A stretch of DNA of 7,182 nucleotides from Bacillota bacterium (GTDB lineage: Bacteria > Bacillota > Desulfotomaculia > Desulfotomaculales > JAJYZD01), in assembly GCA_021800315.1 (NCBI GenBank), contig JAJYZD010000197.1, positions 1-7,182 on the forward strand, read 5' to 3'. Every line of letters starts with the position of its first letter. Positions within the stretch are counted from its first letter, which is position 1. The notes beneath the pieces are model-generated. The model was not told the DNA's origin. It saw only the letters and a list, made by a program, of their open reading frames with translations, and ran no database searches. Made by a program: the position numbers and the translations under genes. Positions 5,447 through 7,182 of the stretch are shown here, piece by piece.

Positions 5447-7072
5447 TTACATGTCATCCATGCCCGGTCCCATGGGCATGGGCGGCTTCTTTTTCTCGGG
5501 TATCTCCGCCACCAGGGTTTCGGTGGTCAGAATCATGCCCGCTATGGATGCGGCGTTTTGCAGGGCGGTGCGAGTCACTTTCGCGGGGTCCACGATGCCT
5601 GCCTCGATCATGTTGACGAATTCGCCGGTCAGAGCGTTGAAGCCGGTACCGGCTGTCAAGGAGCGAGCCTTCTCCACGATCACGGAGCCTTCCAGGCCAG
5701 CGTTGTCGGCGATCTGGCGGATTGGTTCCTCCAGAGCGCGCCGCACGATGCTCACGCCGGTCTTCTCGTCACCACTCGCCTCGATTTTGTCCAGGGCGGC
5801 GGCCGAGTTGACGTAGGCTACGCCGCCACCGGGCACGATACCTTCTTCGACGGCCGCCCGGGTGGCGTTCAGGGCGTCTTCGATGCGCAGCTTCTTTTCT
5901 TTCATCTCGGTTTCCGTGGCTGCGCCCACCTGAATCACCGCCACGCCGCCGGCAAGCTTGGCGAGCCGTTCCTGCAGCTTCTCCCGGTCGTAATCGGAAG
6001 TGGTCTCTTCGATCTGCTTCTTGATCTGGACAACGCGATTGGTGATGTTATCGGCTTTTCCGGCACCGCTCACGATGATGGTTTCTTCCTTCTTCACCCG
6101 GACCTTATTGGCCTTGCCCAAAAGGTCCATGGTGGCCTTGTCCAGTTTCAGGCCCAAATCCTCGGAAATGACGGTGCCGCCAGTCAAAATTCCGATGTCC
6201 TCGAGCATGGCCTTGCGCCGGTCGCCAAACCCGGGTGCCTTGACGGCGACGCACGACAAGGTACCCCTAAGTTTGTTCAGCACTAAAGTCGCCAGAGCCT
6301 CTCCTTCCACGTCTTCAGCTATCAAAAGGAGAGGTCTGCCGCTTTGGACCACCTTTTCCAGAATGGGTACAAGGTCGGCTACCGCGGAAACCTTGCGGTC
6401 GGTGATGAGGATATACGGGTCGCTTAGGTTGGCTTCCATCTTGTCACTGTCGGTAATCATGTAGGGGGAGATGTAGCCACGGTCGAAGTTCATGCCTTCC
6501 ACCACTTCCAGGTTGGTGGCCATGCCCTTGGACTCTTCGACCGTTATAACTCCGTCCTTACCGACCTTTTCCATAGCGTCGGCAATCAGGTTGCCTATGG
6601 TTTCGTCGTTGGCGGATATCGACGCCACCTGGGCGATGGCGGATTTGTCCTCAATGGGTTCGGAAACCTTTTTGATCTCTTTCACCGTTTTTTCAACGGC
6701 CTTTTCGATACCCTTTTTGAGGATCATCGGGTTGGCCCCGGCGGCCACATTTTTCATGCCCTCGCGTACGATGGCCTGGGCCAGAATGCAGGCGGTGGTG
6801 GTACCGTCCCCAGCCACGTCGTTGGTCTTGGTGGCGACTTCCTTTACCAATTGCGCACCCATGTTTTCCGTGGGGTCGGATAGTTCGATTTCCTTAGCGA
6901 TGGTCACACCGTCGTTCGTGATCATGGGCGAACCGAATTTCTTTTCCAATACCACGTTGCGGCCTTTGGGTCCCAGAGTTACGCGGACCGCGTCAGCCAG
7001 GGCGTTTACGCCCCTCTCCAGGGACCGCCGCGCGTTCTCGTCAAATACGATTTCCTTGCCAGCCAACGCCAT
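5447..7072 (-). CDS. groL: Chaperonin GroEL (Cpn60/Hsp60)
   Basis: GroEL forms the double-ring ATP-dependent folding chamber in the cytoplasm and works with GroES. The protein is full length (541 residues from ATG 7072; E. coli has 548). Seen: GVNALADAVRVTLGPKGRNV (about 21-40); the nucleotide-binding VAGDGTTTA (86-94); an apical domain with GKDGVITVEES and NFDRGYISPYM; KAPGFGDRR; and the signature AAVEEGIVPGGG in the C-terminal equatorial domain. The tail is KKKPPMPMGPGMDDM, Met- and Gly-containing but without the regular GGM repeats of E. coli. The start is debatable: TTG at 7066 gives MAGKEIVFDENAR, puts DGTTT at 87-91 exactly as in E. coli, and lies 8 bases after AGG. The ATG has that AGG only 2 bases away. 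I give the ATG coordinates but consider TTG 7066 at least as likely. No CIRCE element and no groES tail are visible directly upstream. Confidence 0.97.
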   Translation of the reverse strand: MALAGKEIVFDENARRSLERGVNALADAVRVTLGPKGRNVVLEKKFGSPMITNDGVTIAKEIELSDPTENMGAQLVKEVATKTNDVAGDGTTTACILAQAIVREGMKNVAAGANPMILKKGIEKAVEKTVKEIKKVSEPIEDKSAIAQVASISANDETIGNLIADAMEKVGKDGVITVEESKGMATNLEVVEGMNFDRGYISPYMITDSDKMEANLSDPYILITDRKVSAVADLVPILEKVVQSGRPLLLIAEDVEGEALATLVLNKLRGTLSCVAVKAPGFGDRRKAMLEDIGILTGGTVISEDLGLKLDKATMDLLGKANKVRVKKEETIIVSGAGKADNITNRVVQIKKQIEETTSDYDREKLQERLAKLAGGVAVIQVGAATETEMKEKKLRIEDALNATRAAVEEGIVPGGGVAYVNSAAALDKIEASGDEKTGVSIVRRALEEPIRQIADNAGLEGSVIVEKARSLTAGTGFNALTGEFVNMIEAGIVDPAKVTRTALQNAASIAGMILTTETLVAEIPEKKKPPMPMGPGMDDM

Positions 7073-7182
7073 TACCTGGTTTCTGAAACACGCCCAAACC
7101 TGCGCAGGCAGGTGTAAACGTATTCCTCTCCCGCTGACTAAGCGGGGTGGCAGCGTCACAGGATTCAGCTGCTGAGCCGCGG
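7073..7182 (-). other. Region upstream of groL, no recognisable gene
   Basis: Nothing here resembles the end of groES, and the HrcA-binding CIRCE repeat (TTAGCACTC-N9-GAGTGCTAA) is absent. Seen: a perfect 10-bp palindrome CCTGCGCAGG (7099-7108) and a small hairpin CCCGCT-GACTA-AGCGGG (7130-7146). The groL frame is open upstream through a GTG at 7159 to the window edge, but that translation has no chaperonin character. groES and any heat-shock control would lie beyond the right edge if present. Confidence 0.5.

Noticed and set aside
5330..6286. Plus-strand open frame of 318 codons opposite groL
   Set aside because: It lies antisense to an unmistakable GroEL gene, is low in recognisable motifs, and is explained by codon bias on the coding strand.
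7073..7159. 29-residue N-terminal extension of GroEL from GTG 7159
   Set aside because: It has no chaperonin similarity, and GroEL N-termini begin close to the AGKEI segment.
6492..7175. Plus-strand open frame of 227 codons opposite the groL N-terminus
   Set aside because: It is an antisense shadow of groL rich in Ser, Thr and Ala, with no family resemblance.

Overview
The window looks like part of a Gram-positive, Firmicutes/Clostridia-type chromosome. The evidence is a moderately high GC content, strong AAGGAGG-type Shine-Dalgarno (SD) sequences, a canonical sigma-A-type promoter and a clostridial-looking GroEL. This placement rests on general sequence character and is not proven. Every supported gene reads on the minus strand, so transcription runs from high to low coordinates.

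Layout in transcription order: (1) about 110 bp with no recognisable gene at the right edge; (2) groL (GroEL chaperonin), complete, ending at 5447; (3) a nested GC-rich hairpin just after groL, followed by a leader of roughly 0.3 kb that holds a near-complete anti-SD match; (4) a GT4-type glycosyltransferase; (5) a 730-residue glycogen-debranching/amylo-alpha-1,6-glucosidase-like glycoside hydrolase whose start overlaps the end of the GT4 gene; (6) an OtsA-type GT20 trehalose-6-phosphate synthase; (7) a short intergenic stretch with a very good promoter (TTGCAA-17 bp-TGGTATGAT) and the first 17 codons of an unidentified gene that runs off the left edge.

The three carbohydrate genes are tightly packed (a 13-base overlap, then a gap of 48 or 126 bases depending on the otsA start) and probably form one operon. 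The GT20 enzyme should make a phosphorylated disaccharide, most likely trehalose-6-phosphate, from a nucleotide sugar and a hexose phosphate. The GT4 enzyme should transfer a sugar to an unknown acceptor. The hydrolase-like protein should cleave or remodel an alpha-glucoside. Together they suggest a module for a storage alpha-glucan or a compatible-solute glycoside. No OtsB-type phosphatase is visible. GroEL is probably a separate transcription unit, because a strong hairpin and about 0.3 kb separate it from the operon.

No clearly new system is evident. The points most worth a second look are the start-site architecture of the GT4 and otsA genes (strong SDs about 60 bases from the family-supported ATG, with potential hairpins between), the GT4-hydrolase-GT20 combination, the groL start codon and the new transcription unit at the left edge. 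No tRNA, rRNA, CRISPR array, insertion sequence or long repeat was seen.
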